NCBI GenBank assembly: GCA_023336765.1
Contig: JAMBLL010000117.1
Location: 1 to 6,112 of the forward strand
Source of the DNA: Actinomycetes bacterium
GTDB lineage: Bacteria > Actinomycetota > Acidimicrobiia > Spongiisociales > UBA5794
DNA: 6,112 bases
Reading direction: 5' to 3'
Numbering within the stretch: the first letter of the stretch is position 1; each line of letters opens with the position of its first letter. Below are positions 6,086 to 6,112 of this stretch, piece after piece. The notes under the pieces are model-generated. The model was not told the origin of the DNA. It worked only from the letters and a program-made list of their open reading frames with translations, and ran no database searches. A program made the translations under genes and the position numbers.

Positions 6086-6112
6086 CGTAAATCGTAAATC
6101 GTAAATCGTAAA
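6086..6112. repeat. 7-bp tandem repeat (CGTAAAT) running off the window
   Basis: Three exact copies of CGTAAAT (6086-6092, 6093-6099, 6100-6106) and six bases of a fourth (6107-6112) start two bases after the hydrolase stop codon. The array is AT-rich compared with the genes and may continue outside the window. It could be a slippage-prone microsatellite, a protein-binding array (iteron-like) or part of a 3'-end or mobile-element boundary. Too little is visible to choose. Confidence 0.85.

Overview
The window holds four convincing protein genes from a fairly GC-rich bacterium (spot counts of single 60-base lines ran from about 53 to 70 percent). Purine-rich Shine-Dalgarno sites, long antisense open frames and a DUF4234 membrane protein fit an actinobacterium. 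The taxonomic guess is an inference: there is no rRNA, tRNA or housekeeping gene to anchor it.

Layout. Positions 103-2463 (minus strand) encode a 786-residue heme oxygenase. It resembles plant and bacterial fatty-acid alpha-dioxygenases (the peroxidase-cyclooxygenase superfamily) and carries an added TPR-like N-terminal domain. An 89-base divergent intergenic region with a 16-bp near-palindrome separates it from a small three-helix DUF4234 membrane protein (2553-2960, plus strand). That gene ends in a textbook rho-independent terminator (2968-2991). A new transcription unit follows. It has a possible 9-codon leader ORF (3066-3095) whose stop lies two bases before the start of a subtilisin-family (S8) serine protease (3098-4711). 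Sixteen bases after the protease stop comes an alpha/beta hydrolase with a GHSFG nucleophile elbow (4728-6083). A 7-bp tandem repeat begins two bases after its stop and runs off the end of the window.

How the genes may work together. None of the three enzymes shows a signal peptide, so all are probably cytoplasmic, unless the DUF4234 protein or another partner brings them to the membrane. The most interesting reading is a lipid-oxidation locus: a hydrolase that could release fatty acids, an alpha-dioxygenase that could convert them to 2-hydroperoxides, a protease that could activate or remove a component, and a membrane protein. Only the catalytic motifs and the gene order are seen. The shared pathway is inference, and the terminator and divergent layout show at least three transcription units, not one operon.
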